Source: Hyaloscypha bicolor E (taxonomy: Eukaryota > Ascomycota > Leotiomycetes > Helotiales > Hyaloscyphaceae). Taken from it: a stretch of DNA of 64,000 nucleotides. Each line of letters starts with the position of its first letter. Positions within the stretch are counted from its first letter, which is position 1. The position numbers and the translations under genes are program-made. This document shows, piece after piece, positions 1-7,907 of the stretch. Below the pieces are notes generated by a model. It was given only the letters and a program-made list of their open reading frames with translations, did not search any database and had not been told where the DNA came from. The stretch lies in assembly GCF_002865645.1 (NCBI RefSeq), contig NW_020194519.1:1671542-1735541 (forward strand). The letters run 5' to 3'.

Positions 1-1
1 A

Positions 2-526
2 GACAACGGTCCATACGGATCGCCCTCTGAGCCCACCTCGCTCTACAGCTTTTACACGCATGCGCAGAACGTGCGCCGACGCGAAACCGATGATCTCCCC
101 AGCATGGCAACAACTCTATTTACTGCAACGAGAGCGCCAGCGAAAGCTTCTTCAAATCCTACCTCCGACCCGAATCCTTCTCTATCAACCACCAGCGCTG
201 CACCTGTTGCAACAAAGACTGGACTGGCGAATTGCGACGTCCAGGGCACACCAAGTCCCGCCCTCACCTCGAATATCTTAGACCGGGCATACGCAGCGGG
301 CCCCATCTCCTGCCAACTTCTCGGTATGTACCGATCAAGATGCAAATCATACTCGTTCCAGGAATCTACATCAGCAAGTGCGAAGAACTGTGTGTTCTAC
401 TCTACCTACATCAATGGGTCAAAGTGTCGTCGTGCAGCAGCGAGATATACTTCTCGGACAAGTATCCAGACGATGGGAGCAACTTCTGTTTTGGAAGTGC
501 TGAGCTGTAAACCTGTCCTGTATTGA
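2..526 (+). CDS. 3' fragment of a PAN/apple-like cysteine-rich protein (partial)
   Basis: The frame is open from the left edge, so the 5' end lies outside the window. The visible 174 residues hold a Ser/Thr/Pro-rich stretch and then a cysteine pattern (CDVQGT, SCQLL, RCKSYSF, NCVFYS) like the divergent PAN/apple-type domains common in secreted fungal proteins. These are thought to mediate protein or carbohydrate binding. After NCVFYSTYIN the annotated frame becomes basic and unlike the family. A neighbouring frame (to position 510) instead gives SSEIYFSDKYPDDGSNFC, which looks more like a natural C-terminus. Either an intron or a one-base frameshift near position 420 is therefore possible. 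Family assignment is from pattern recognition only; function is unknown. Confidence 0.45.
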   Translation, partial: DNGPYGSPSEPTSLYSFYTHAQNVRRRETDDLPSMATTLFTATRAPAKASSNPTSDPNPSLSTTSAAPVATKTGLANCDVQGTPSPALTSNILDRAYAAGPISCQLLGMYRSRCKSYSFQESTSASAKNCVFYSTYINGSKCRRAAARYTSRTSIQTMGATSVLEVLSCKPVLY

Positions 527-1195
527 TGCATTCGAGCTCGGTTGGCCTATGTGTTCCGTGTCATGTATCATGTAATATGTACCTTGGTGCTGGGAGTTGT
601 GGTGCAAGCGATTGTTGCTGTCATGTTGATACCAGAAGTCCTGATTGTCTTCAGAACGAAAGAAATTAATCAAAAAGATTAAACACTTAGAAACACCTCC
701 TTCGAGAATGCACCAGTGGTGTCAAGTTTCGAACTCAGTCTTATCAAACCTTTGTCTGTCATGGCGAAACGCTGTAGCATTGCGGAGCAGTGTTGGGTCA
801 TCAGCATTTAGACAGAAAACTGGAAAAGTAACAGATGACAATCGAAGCATATCGAGATGAAACATCTGAGAGAGCAGCTGGATAGTATTGCTATTTGGCA
901 TCATATTCTCGGCCCTCCTAGCACCAGCCCATCCATGAAAGGCGGAAAATCATCGCTTTATGTGTTGTCCACCATTAATTCTCAGCAGCCATGCCTTCAA
1001 ATGAAATTTCTGCCCCCATAATATTCCTGTCCCCAAAGATATGCAATCTGGCTCGAAGCAGTTCGAAGTCCAGCTAAGCTGAGCCTCATTTGCACAGCTA
1101 TTCCCAAGGAAGCAGAGTCAGCATACTTCTTCCAGTATTTTCGGGAGTAGAATGTCCCACCAGCTGTCGGACGTTCGGAGTAGTTTGGACGTACC
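527..1195. other. intergenic region
   Basis: Region between the PAN-like fragment and the first Myb/SANT-like gene, whose 3' end faces it. I see no convincing gene; the short frames here lack codon character. Confidence 0.5.
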
Positions 1196-1801
1196 TTAAG
1201 CCTCATAACGCACGTCTCCATAATCCTCGCCATCATCTCCATCATCTCCATAATCAACATATCCATTGCCCTGCTGCTCATCTCCATACTCCTCCTTCGC
1301 CTCAAACTGTTGATCCTCGCCATATTGCACCTCCCCACCATATCCCTCCTCAACGTACTCCTGCGCATCACCATAGATCTCCTCCTGCTCTCCCTCTCCC
1401 AAAACATTCTCCTGTACACCATTGGCCTCAAGGTCCGCACCACCATATCCCTCGTCACCACCGTAAGCCTCATCGCTCTCGCTCCCGCTCTTCTTGCCCT
1501 TCTTCTTTGCACCGCCCTTGCCTGCACCACCTGCCTTCTTTCCACTGTTCGCTCCACCCTTGGCTCCACTTCCACCCTTGGACTTCGTGACCTTGGTCGA
1601 AGCTCGAGCGCCACTGCTACCAGGAAGGCTGAGACCAGTAGATTGCTTGAAGCGGGTCCAGCGCAAGGAGGCGGCAGTGGCGCGCTCGAGGCCGAGGTCG
1701 TTTGCGACGAGGGCCCAGTCGATGCCTCGGAGCTGGCCGTTGGTGCTCATTTGGCTGATGATGGAGAAGAGGAGCTTGTAGTTGTTCTCTTCGCGAGACA
1801 T
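1196..1801 (-). CDS. Myb/SANT-like small nuclear protein, paralogue A
   Basis: Single-exon frame of 201 residues. Residues about 8-52 form a compact helical domain ending in LRWTRFKQ, preceded by a conserved LL..I..Q pattern and IDWALVANDLGL. This matches the other members of the cluster and resembles the fungal Myb-like DNA-binding family (Pfam Myb_DNA-bind_8 type, from memory). A Gly/Lys/Ser-rich basic stretch follows (about 60-105, several GxKK runs), then a long acidic Gly/Tyr/Glu/Asp tail with repeated EYGD/GYGG motifs. The basic-then-acidic tail recalls linker-histone or HMG-type chromatin proteins. Likely nuclear; the exact role is unknown. The start is the only upstream Met before the conserved domain. 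Confidence 0.75.
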   Translation of the reverse strand: MSREENNYKLLFSIISQMSTNGQLRGIDWALVANDLGLERATAASLRWTRFKQSTGLSLPGSSGARASTKVTKSKGGSGAKGGANSGKKAGGAGKGGAKKKGKKSGSESDEAYGGDEGYGGADLEANGVQENVLGEGEQEEIYGDAQEYVEEGYGGEVQYGEDQQFEAKEEYGDEQQGNGYVDYGDDGDDGEDYGDVRYEA

Positions 1802-2447
1802 TTTGGCGGTTGGTGATGGGTTGGTTGCTTGTTTGGTAATGGAGAGGGGTGGTGGATGGGTTTGGTGTTGTGGTAGGAGGGAGAAGTGGTTGTTTTGAGG
1901 GGTTGTAAGGAGGTGGGATGGTGTGTTGGGTTGAAATAGGAAAGACGAGGAGTTTTGTAGGCAGAGTTCAGAGGTGAGCTGTTTGAATTTGGTGAATTAT
2001 CGAGGAGGTGAGTCAGTTTCAAGTCGAAAGTGAGTGTTTTCTGTCCTTTTCTCTCGATCTGAAGTCAGATTAGACCCGGAGGCAAATATCGAAGTCGTTC
2101 TTGTCCATTAAAATCACGAGAGAAGCAGAGGAGAGGACACATTTGTTTTTCAGTTTTTCATTGATGCTTCACATCTACCCATATTGGTAGTTGGAAGCTC
2201 AAGATACCCAGGAGTACCATCCCATATGCATTGATGAGCCTCAAGAAGACCCAAATCAAACCTCCCCCAAACAACCGCCATGAAAGCTTGATTTTTGTCC
2301 TCCCAATTCACATCCAGATCCAGATCTGCCACCAAATACCCTCCGAAAGCAGATCAAATATGTGCCCGGTGTCAAATGCTCACCAAAGAGAGAAGGCCAG
2401 AACATAAAATGCCCAAATTCCTCCCAAAGGCAGACCAGTGAAGCACC
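1802..2447. other. intergenic region upstream of paralogue A
   Basis: Contains G/T-rich tracts (GGTTGG-type runs, about 1810-1930) that are probably promoter or 5' UTR of paralogue A on the minus strand (CCAACC/CACCAA tracts). No other gene seen. Confidence 0.4.
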
Positions 2448-3118
2448 TTAAGTCTCATCTCCGTCAGCAAGCTTTTGGTTGACAGCGTCCTCGTCATTGT
2501 CAATGCGACCATCGTCGGCCTCATCGTGGACAACTTCCCCGGATTGAGTAGCCACCTTCTTGCCGCGGGCCTTGGCCTTCTTGACGCTAGTCTAGAACCC
2601 CAGCGAGTCAGCACTTCCGAATTTTAAATGGGTTGTGTAAGAAATCGAGCCAAGAGGGGCTTTAGATCAAGAAATGAATTTGTACTCACCGGCTTCTTGG
2701 TAGGAGTTCCTTCAGCTTCATCATCGTCGGCGTCGGAGCGACCACGCTTGCCAGAGCCTAAATCTCAGATTTTCAGATTAGCAATGCGTTGAAAGATGTG
2801 ATTGAAAGGTTGCCTTGAAGTAAATTGAAATTACGGCTTACCACCAGACTTCTTGCCACCCTTGGGTGTCTTCGGGGTCGCGCTCATGCCCGCATCGCCC
2901 TCGGCATTACCTTCGCCTTCATTGCCGTCAGCATCGTCGCCATTTTTCTCGTCACCAAAAGTGCGTTGCTTGAAGCGCTTCCAGCGCTTGTAAGCAGCGG
3001 TGGAGGTACAACCAAGCTTCTCGCCGAGCTTCTTGGTGTCAACTTCACCAAACTGCTCGCAGACTGCGATGAGCAGCTCGAGATCGGCTGGCTTGAGTGC
3101 AGGGGAAGGGGACGCCAT
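2448..3118 (-). CDS. Myb/SANT-like nuclear protein with H1-like tail, paralogue B
   Basis: Three exons: 2842-3118, 2690-2757, 2448-2591, giving 162 residues. Introns have GTAAGC/GTGAGT donors and TAG acceptors, in phases 1 and 0. Exon 1 encodes the Myb/SANT-like domain (LELLIAVCEQFG, VDTKKLGEKLG, AAYKRWKRFKQ) and the beginning of a Gly/Lys-rich tail. Exons 2 and 3 add KRGRS, TPTKKP, VKKAKARGKK and a final acidic stretch ending in DGDET. Basic-plus-acidic tails like this suggest chromatin binding. The upstream region (3119-3250) is clearly homologous to that of paralogue C, so the whole promoter plus first exon has been duplicated. B is the only one of the three tandem copies with its own visible tail exons. 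Confidence 0.75.
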
Positions 3119-3241
3119 TGTAGTGTTGGAATGACTGTGGAAAGAGATGGTAGTGCAATTGGATGTTGTTGTGAGGAAGTGGAAGTGGGAAGACGGGTGA
3201 GTTTTTAAGGTAGATCGAGCAGAGCCTCGCTTGAGGGGAAT

Positions 3242-3445
3242 TTAGGACGTACCAGCTTCAGCTTCAGCACTGAAAGCCTTATCCTTGAATCGCTTCCAGC
3301 GCATTCCAGCAGCAGAAACGTTGACACCAAGGTCTTCAGCCAGCTGCTTGGTATCGACCTTGCCAAGTTGCTTGCAGATCGCAACGAGTAGGTCGATATC
3401 AGCTTGCTTGAGCGTGAGGGCCGCTGGAGAAGCGGGAGAAGCCAT
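3242..3445 (-). CDS. Myb/SANT-like domain, tandem copy C (first exon or truncated gene)
   Basis: Starts with MASPASPA, like copy B's MASPSPA, at an identical ACTACAATGG context. Encodes IDLLVAICKQLG, VDTKQLAEDLG and AAGMRWKRFK, the same domain as B. The reading frame stops at 3242, three codons past a good phase-1 donor (GTACGT at 3250). As a stand-alone gene it is only 67 residues, a bare domain without a tail. Alternatively the first exon ends at 3251 and splices into downstream exons. I see no acceptor before copy B that keeps a useful frame; B's exon 2 begins in the compatible phase. Confidence 0.55.
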   Translation of the reverse strand: MASPASPAALTLKQADIDLLVAICKQLGKVDTKQLAEDLGVNVSAAGMRWKRFKDKAFSAEAEAGTS

Positions 3446-3607
3446 TGTAGTGTTTGAGATAGATGAAGTGTTGTGCAAGTCGATGTTGTTGGGAAGGAGT
3501 GTAAGGTAGGAAAGGGAGGACGGGAGAGTTTGTTATGTAGATCGGGGGAGCCTCGCTTGAGGTGAATTTCAAAGTCCCACATGACTCCAGAAGAGCTAGA
3601 GACTTAC

Positions 3608-3803
3608 CAGAATCAGCTTCGGACTTCTTCTGGCCAAAGGCTTTCTGCTTCAAGCGAGACCAACGCTTCTCGGCAGCCTTCTTGTTGGAGCCCAGGTCCC
3701 CTCCAAGCTTCTCGTAGTCGAGTCTGCTGATCTGCTTCGCAGCCGCAACGAGAGTGTTGATCTCGTTCTCGTTGAGGCCCGAGGTGCCTTCCTTCTTCGT
3801 CAT
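3608..3803 (-). CDS. Myb/SANT-like domain, tandem copy D (first exon)
   Basis: Begins MTKKEGTSGL and encodes INTLVAAAKQIS, LDYEKLGGDLG and AAEKRWSRLKQKAFG, the same domain as B and C. The exon ends at a consensus GTAAGT donor in phase 1 (3607). Without splicing the frame would run on to 3399, through copy C's start in another frame, giving a 134-residue product with an unnatural tail. Splicing is therefore likely, yet no good acceptor lies between D and C. The upstream DNA carries a TATA-like box inside an inverted repeat (3891-3910). D is the most diverged of the three tandem copies. Confidence 0.55.
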
Positions 3804-3890
3804 TTTGTAAGTCAAGTAGGCACGGTAACGGAGTTGAGGTGAAAGATTTTGATGTGTAGGAGGGAAGGTGGGAAGGAGGGAAGGAATGAA

Positions 3891-3910
3891 GAGGGCATAT
3901 TTATGCCCTC
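3891..3910. promoter_or_regulatory. inverted repeat around a TATA-like box
   Basis: GAGGGCATATTTATGCCCTC: two 9-nt arms that are exact reverse complements flank two bases, with a TATTTAT/ATAAATA core. It lies about 90 bp upstream of copy D's start codon on the minus strand, the normal place for a core promoter. A CCTCGCTT block follows at about 3921 and recurs upstream of copies B and C (near 3223 and 3551). Confidence 0.5.
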
Positions 3911-5239
3911 GAGGGAAGGCCTCGCTTATTTTTGATGTCATGTGCCAGCCTTGCGCTGCAGAGCAAGGCAAAGTAGAGAATGAAACCGAGCTAGTTCGCG
4001 AGCAGGCCCCGCAGATGGTCGAGGTGAATTTCTCGAAGAGCGAGCGCACCACGGCTCGTCGCTGCTTGTCGAAGGAACCATGCAGCGAAGCTGTGAATCG
4101 CCTCACGATTCGGCTAATTTCAAATACACTTCGCACCCCCTAAGCATCCATACTACAGTTTCAACGTTCTGAAAGGAGCACAAGCTATCAGAATTGGTGC
4201 CGTTGATAACTAAAAGTCCAATGTCCCCAAAGAGAGAAGATCAATGAGAATCGAAGCTATTATCAATGCCTAAAATTCCAATATCCGACTTGTCTTGTGT
4301 ACAATAACTAGGTGGATTTCCTGAAACAGTGTGTAGCACCAAGCGGACCGCAATTACCAAGTACACCCAGTTATCTTATTTGCACCCCATGGACCCAGAG
4401 CTCCTAGTATATCCAGCTCAACTCCGAGTCGCATTGATTGCACACTGTCAGGCTATTCAGGAATCCCTTTGTTCCAATGTGCTCATTCTATAGGTACAAC
4501 ATGCCGTAAACGGTCTGGTTCTAAATGTTAAGGGATTGTCGACCTGATGTGATAGGTATTAGTTGTCTTTGCTCTTTACAAGTCGCTTTGTTTTGGACAT
4601 ACTGTGCCCCTTTTTTATTCGCTTCGCGGCGAAACCTCGGCGCTCACCGCCTGTGGCAGCAATCATCCCATGGACCAGACTGGAACGGTCTGAGTCTCGT
4701 TATCATGACATGTTCGACTGCATGCGACTAGCTCTTCGTTTATTTGCTCCTGCTGATTTCACCTTATTAGTTAATACACTTCGCAGCCCTAAAGGCAGCA
4801 ATAGAAACCAGGACGTAAACGGGTTGATTTGTGCTGAACGACATCATCCGCTTCCAAAATGACATCATCTGCTTCCGAAACGACATCATTTTCTTCCAAA
4901 ACGATACCATCTGCTCCGAGTGCATAGTATTTGTAGATGCGCAGAAAATTCAGTTCGAGGGGCTACTGGAAGATCACAGCTTTGGCGAAGAAGTGAGACA
5001 ACTTCAACAAAGAGGTTACAGGAAACGCCAAAAATGAAGGGAGAATGCATTGTGTGAGATCAGTATTCAATTACTATCTCCATTCTCCATATGAGAAGCT
5101 GTGATGCCCAATCTGGCTTCCAGGTCAAATGCCTTAATGTCTTCATCCCCAAATATGTATCCTGGCAAGCCAATATCCCCAAGTGCCTGAAACAAAAGAA
5201 AATGCGGTCCTCCAACGGTAAAACATCCCCGCAGACCAC
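3911..5239. other. intergenic region between copy D and gene E
   Basis: About 1.3 kb without a convincing gene. Holds the rest of the copy D promoter, a short 21-bp minisatellite (4839-4920) and the 3' flank of paralogue E. Confidence 0.4.
4839..4920 (+). repeat. 21-bp tandem repeat, about 3.9 units
   Basis: Unit of the type CGACATCATCYGCTTCCRAA, four consecutive copies at exact 21-bp spacing, the last slightly degenerate. Because the period is a multiple of three it reads as a heptad (NDIIxFQ-like) in one frame. That frame is stopped just upstream, so coding use is doubtful. Confidence 0.75.
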
Positions 5240-5797
5240 TTAAGAAGACTCGTCTTCCATAGGATCCTCGCTGTTAGCATCCTGAGTCTCTTCTTCGCCT
5301 TCTCCACCGCTATCTTGAGCCTCCTCCTTGGCTGCAGCCTCAGCAGCCTCAGCAGCCTCCTTGGCTTTCTTTCCACGGGGCTTCTTGACGCCAGATTCCT
5401 TCTTGGGAGCCTTCGGCTTGGTAACCTTGGCCTTGGCCTCGCCGGGAGCACGAGAAGCCGGGAGCTCAGAGCCACGAGTCTGCATCTTCTTCTTGAGAAC
5501 ATCCCAGCGTTGGCTGTATCAATTATCAGCATGGCTTCAACATTCACTTTGTTGTGCAAAAGTGATAGAAAGTGGAAAAGTGAAAGGAAAGAAATCGAAG
5601 ACTTACCGAGCAGCATGGCCGGTTGTTGCCTCGATCGGACCCTTCACCTCCTCCCAGTTGATGCCGGCGATCTTGCCTTCCTTGGACAGCTCGCAGAGAA
5701 CAGCCCACATCAGCTTTGATTCGGGGTTGAGAGCCTCTTCAGCCTTGGGGGCAGCGGACTTCTCTGCCTTTTCGGCTTTGGCGACCTTGGGAGGCAT
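5240..5797 (-). CDS. Myb/SANT-like nuclear protein with basic/acidic tail, paralogue E
   Basis: Two exons (5607-5797 and 5240-5513), 154 residues, intron with GTAAGT donor and CAG acceptor inside the conserved domain between HAAR and QRWDVLKK. The N-terminus is Lys/Ala-rich (KVAKAEKAEK). The domain has KLMWAVLCELSKEG, INWEEV and RQRWDVLKKK, aligning with the other cluster members. The tail has VTKPKAPKKES, KKPRGKKAKE and a Glu/Asp-rich end (MEDESS). An in-frame Met about 30 codons upstream exists, but the start used here lies in a better context and gives the expected basic N-terminus. Likely a chromatin or DNA-binding protein. Confidence 0.75.
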
Positions 5798-6356
5798 CTT
5801 GGAGTTGGTGCGGATGTTGTTGGATGCAGATTGGTTGATGGCTGTGAATTGGTTTGTGGGTATGTGTTGATGTAGGGATGTCATGAAGAGGCAAGTTTGC
5901 TGCAAAATGGTTGCGGTTGCCGACGAAGATAGATCGACGAAGGTTGTGTTTGTGGAAGAATAAGTTTGTCGAGGGAGGAGGAAGGAGGGGTATTTATCTG
6001 CGAGAGAACCGGCGAGGCTGGGCTGCTGAGAATCCGTCACTTTCTCTCAAATTTAATTTTGCGATTTTTTCGTGTTCGCCTTTGCGGGCTTTCTCTGCGC
6101 TTTGTGGCAGTCGAAGCGGGAGCAAAGCTGAGTTGGCTTTGACTAGAAAGTCAATCGAGGAGCGCGATATGACAAATAATGGATCATGTGGCTCCATTTT
6201 AGCATGAATTTAGAGATATCGCAAGCTTAATTCTATGTTTTTCAGAAAAAGGAAAAAAACCGAATGAATTCAGCTTCGATTTCATGCTCTACTTCCAAAC
6301 CTTTACCAAAGGCAACGAAAGCTGAATCTCCTCAAAGCTCATGAAGGCTGCTGTAG
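5798..6356. other. upstream region of paralogue E
   Basis: Promoter/5' UTR side of gene E (ATAAATA-like box near 5990 on the minus strand) followed by AT-rich DNA around 6230-6270. No gene seen. Confidence 0.4.
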
Positions 6357-6872
6357 CTATTCAAACCAGAAAAGCTTGAAGACCCTAAAAGCTCCAAATT
6401 CCAAGTCTTTTTGACTAAAGCCAAAATAATTCCGCTGGCTTCCTTGCTCCGTGATCCAACACAAATCAATCCTCATCATCCAAAAACTCATCCTCGCCCA
6501 TATTCCCCTCTGCTCTCCCATATTCACGTCCTTTCCATCCTCTATGACAAAAGAACCCTCCTTCTTGCCTGGATTCTCATTTCCACTCTCGTCAGAATCC
6601 TGATGCTGTGAAGTCACCTCGATTCTCCTTCCCACGTTGGCAGTTCTCAGATTCTTCGTCACCCTCATCTCTCCTCCTTTAACCTCCTCACTATCAGCAA
6701 CCTCCAGCTTCTCCGTAGTGTTTGGCTTCTCCTTCTCCTTCGAATATTGCCGCATCGCAGACACCACCCGAGCACCGTACGCACACTTCGTCACCACCCT
6801 GGGTCTGCTCTCCTTCCTGCCCCCGTCCTTTCTCGCCACTCTCCCCATCGCAGTCTCCACCGCCACCAACAT
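6357..6872 (-). CDS. hypothetical charged protein, C-terminus possibly frameshifted
   Basis: Frame starting MLVAVETAMGRVARK, rich in Lys/Glu/Ser (MRQYSKEKEKPNTTEK, QDSDESGNENPGKKEG). Near the end the frame passes VIEDGKDVNMG and then turns hydrophobic and unlike the rest. An adjacent frame just after reads NMGEDEFLDDED and stops. The two are separated by a short segment beginning and ending with AATATGGG, as if about 20 nt had been duplicated, shifting the frame. The true product may therefore end with an acidic tail near 6467. The start and any upstream exon are uncertain. Not recognised; nuclear-type composition. Confidence 0.3.
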   Translation of the reverse strand: MLVAVETAMGRVARKDGGRKESRPRVVTKCAYGARVVSAMRQYSKEKEKPNTTEKLEVADSEEVKGGEMRVTKNLRTANVGRRIEVTSQHQDSDESGNENPGKKEGSFVIEDGKDVNMGEQRGIWARMSFWMMRIDLCWITEQGSQRNYFGFSQKDLEFGAFRVFKLFWFE

Positions 6873-7124
6873 CCCCACCGCTCCTCTTCTCTTACAGCCT
6901 TGGTTTGTGGGAGGGAAGGTTGGAGGATAACATCTTGCTGCAATACTTCTGACGAAGCCGAGGAGGTTCAAAGGAGGCAGGGACGAGGAGATTTAGGAAG
7001 GTTCTTTGTTCGGGCTCGTTGTTCTGCTGCTAGGAATGAAAGATGGATGCGGAACCTTTATGAAGAAAAAGGTCGAGTCGAGTCGAGTCTTCATCATCCC
7101 ACCAGAAAGTGCAAGAAAGAAAGA

Positions 7125-7847
7125 TTAATTAGATAATACATTTTTGCAGCCTAGTTCAAGCCCTAAGAATATCGCAGAACGTTCAAGGAGGATCGAAAAC
7201 TTTGTAGCCGGAATATCTTCATTATCATCGTAGTCATCGTCGTTCTCCTCCGGGGTTGAAGGTCGGTCCTCCGTTACCGCGTCGTGCCGCTCCACCGAAA
7301 CCACATCGTTCTGCTCGAGTCCTGGCTTATACAGAGCCCAATCACGAACCTCATCTGCAGTCTTCTTATCGATGGCGAGCTGAACGAGTAAGGGCTCACG
7401 TAGAGCAGGGAGTTCCTCCATCTTCGTGCAAAGTGGTGTAATGTTATTGATGACGGTGTCATAACGAGTCTTCTGGACCTTGCGAATGATATTCTTTACG
7501 TTATCGCCGTGTTCCTCCTTCTCCACCGCGCCAATGAGGTCGTCCGTGTTATCATCTAACATATTGTAGATAGCCAGCACGTTCCGACCGACTCGGAACG
7601 CCTCTTCCGCGTAACTAGAAAGCTGCGTATTGGCGTCAAGAATTTGCTGGGCGGTACGCTTTGTTTTCTGAAGCAACTCGTTATTGACACCCTTTGATAC
7701 GTCCTCTTTGCTCTCAGCCTTGGTACGGGGTCGGTCAGGGCCGCGCTTCCTCGGGATCGGTTCTTCGCTGTCGACGTGACCACTCTCCTTACGCTTGTTT
7801 GATCTCGTCGCAGGGGCGTCATACGTAGGTGCCGGCGCTGGGTCCAT
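7125..7847 (-). CDS. hypothetical nuclear-type protein
   Basis: Single-exon 240-residue frame. Residues 1-50 are Pro/Lys/Arg-rich with a likely nuclear localisation signal (PRKRGPDRPR). The central part (about 50-170) is amphipathic and helical (LQKTKRTAQQILDANTQLSSYAEEAFRVG). Residues 195-220 are acidic (EENDDDYDDNED). The start context CTACAATGG matches that of Myb/SANT-like copies B and C. I do not recognise the family. The last 25 residues are hydrophobic and could mark a missed 3' intron. Confidence 0.6.
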   Translation of the reverse strand: MDPAPAPTYDAPATRSNKRKESGHVDSEEPIPRKRGPDRPRTKAESKEDVSKGVNNELLQKTKRTAQQILDANTQLSSYAEEAFRVGRNVLAIYNMLDDNTDDLIGAVEKEEHGDNVKNIIRKVQKTRYDTVINNITPLCTKMEELPALREPLLVQLAIDKKTADEVRDWALYKPGLEQNDVVSVERHDAVTEDRPSTPEENDDDYDDNEDIPATKFSILLERSAIFLGLELGCKNVLSN

Positions 7848-7907
7848 TGTAGTTGAAGTTCCAAGGTTCGTGGAATTGGGGGGTTCAGGACTGATATTAA
7901 ATGAATT

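Noticed and set aside
1310..1816. 168-residue hydrophobic plus-strand frame
   Set aside because: Antisense of the Gly/Glu/Tyr-rich tail of paralogue A; apparent membrane spans are a codon artefact.
3119..3140. CCACAG acceptor upstream of copy B as a splice target for copies C or D
   Set aside because: Joining there reads copy B's exon out of frame, so it does not give a fused two-domain protein.
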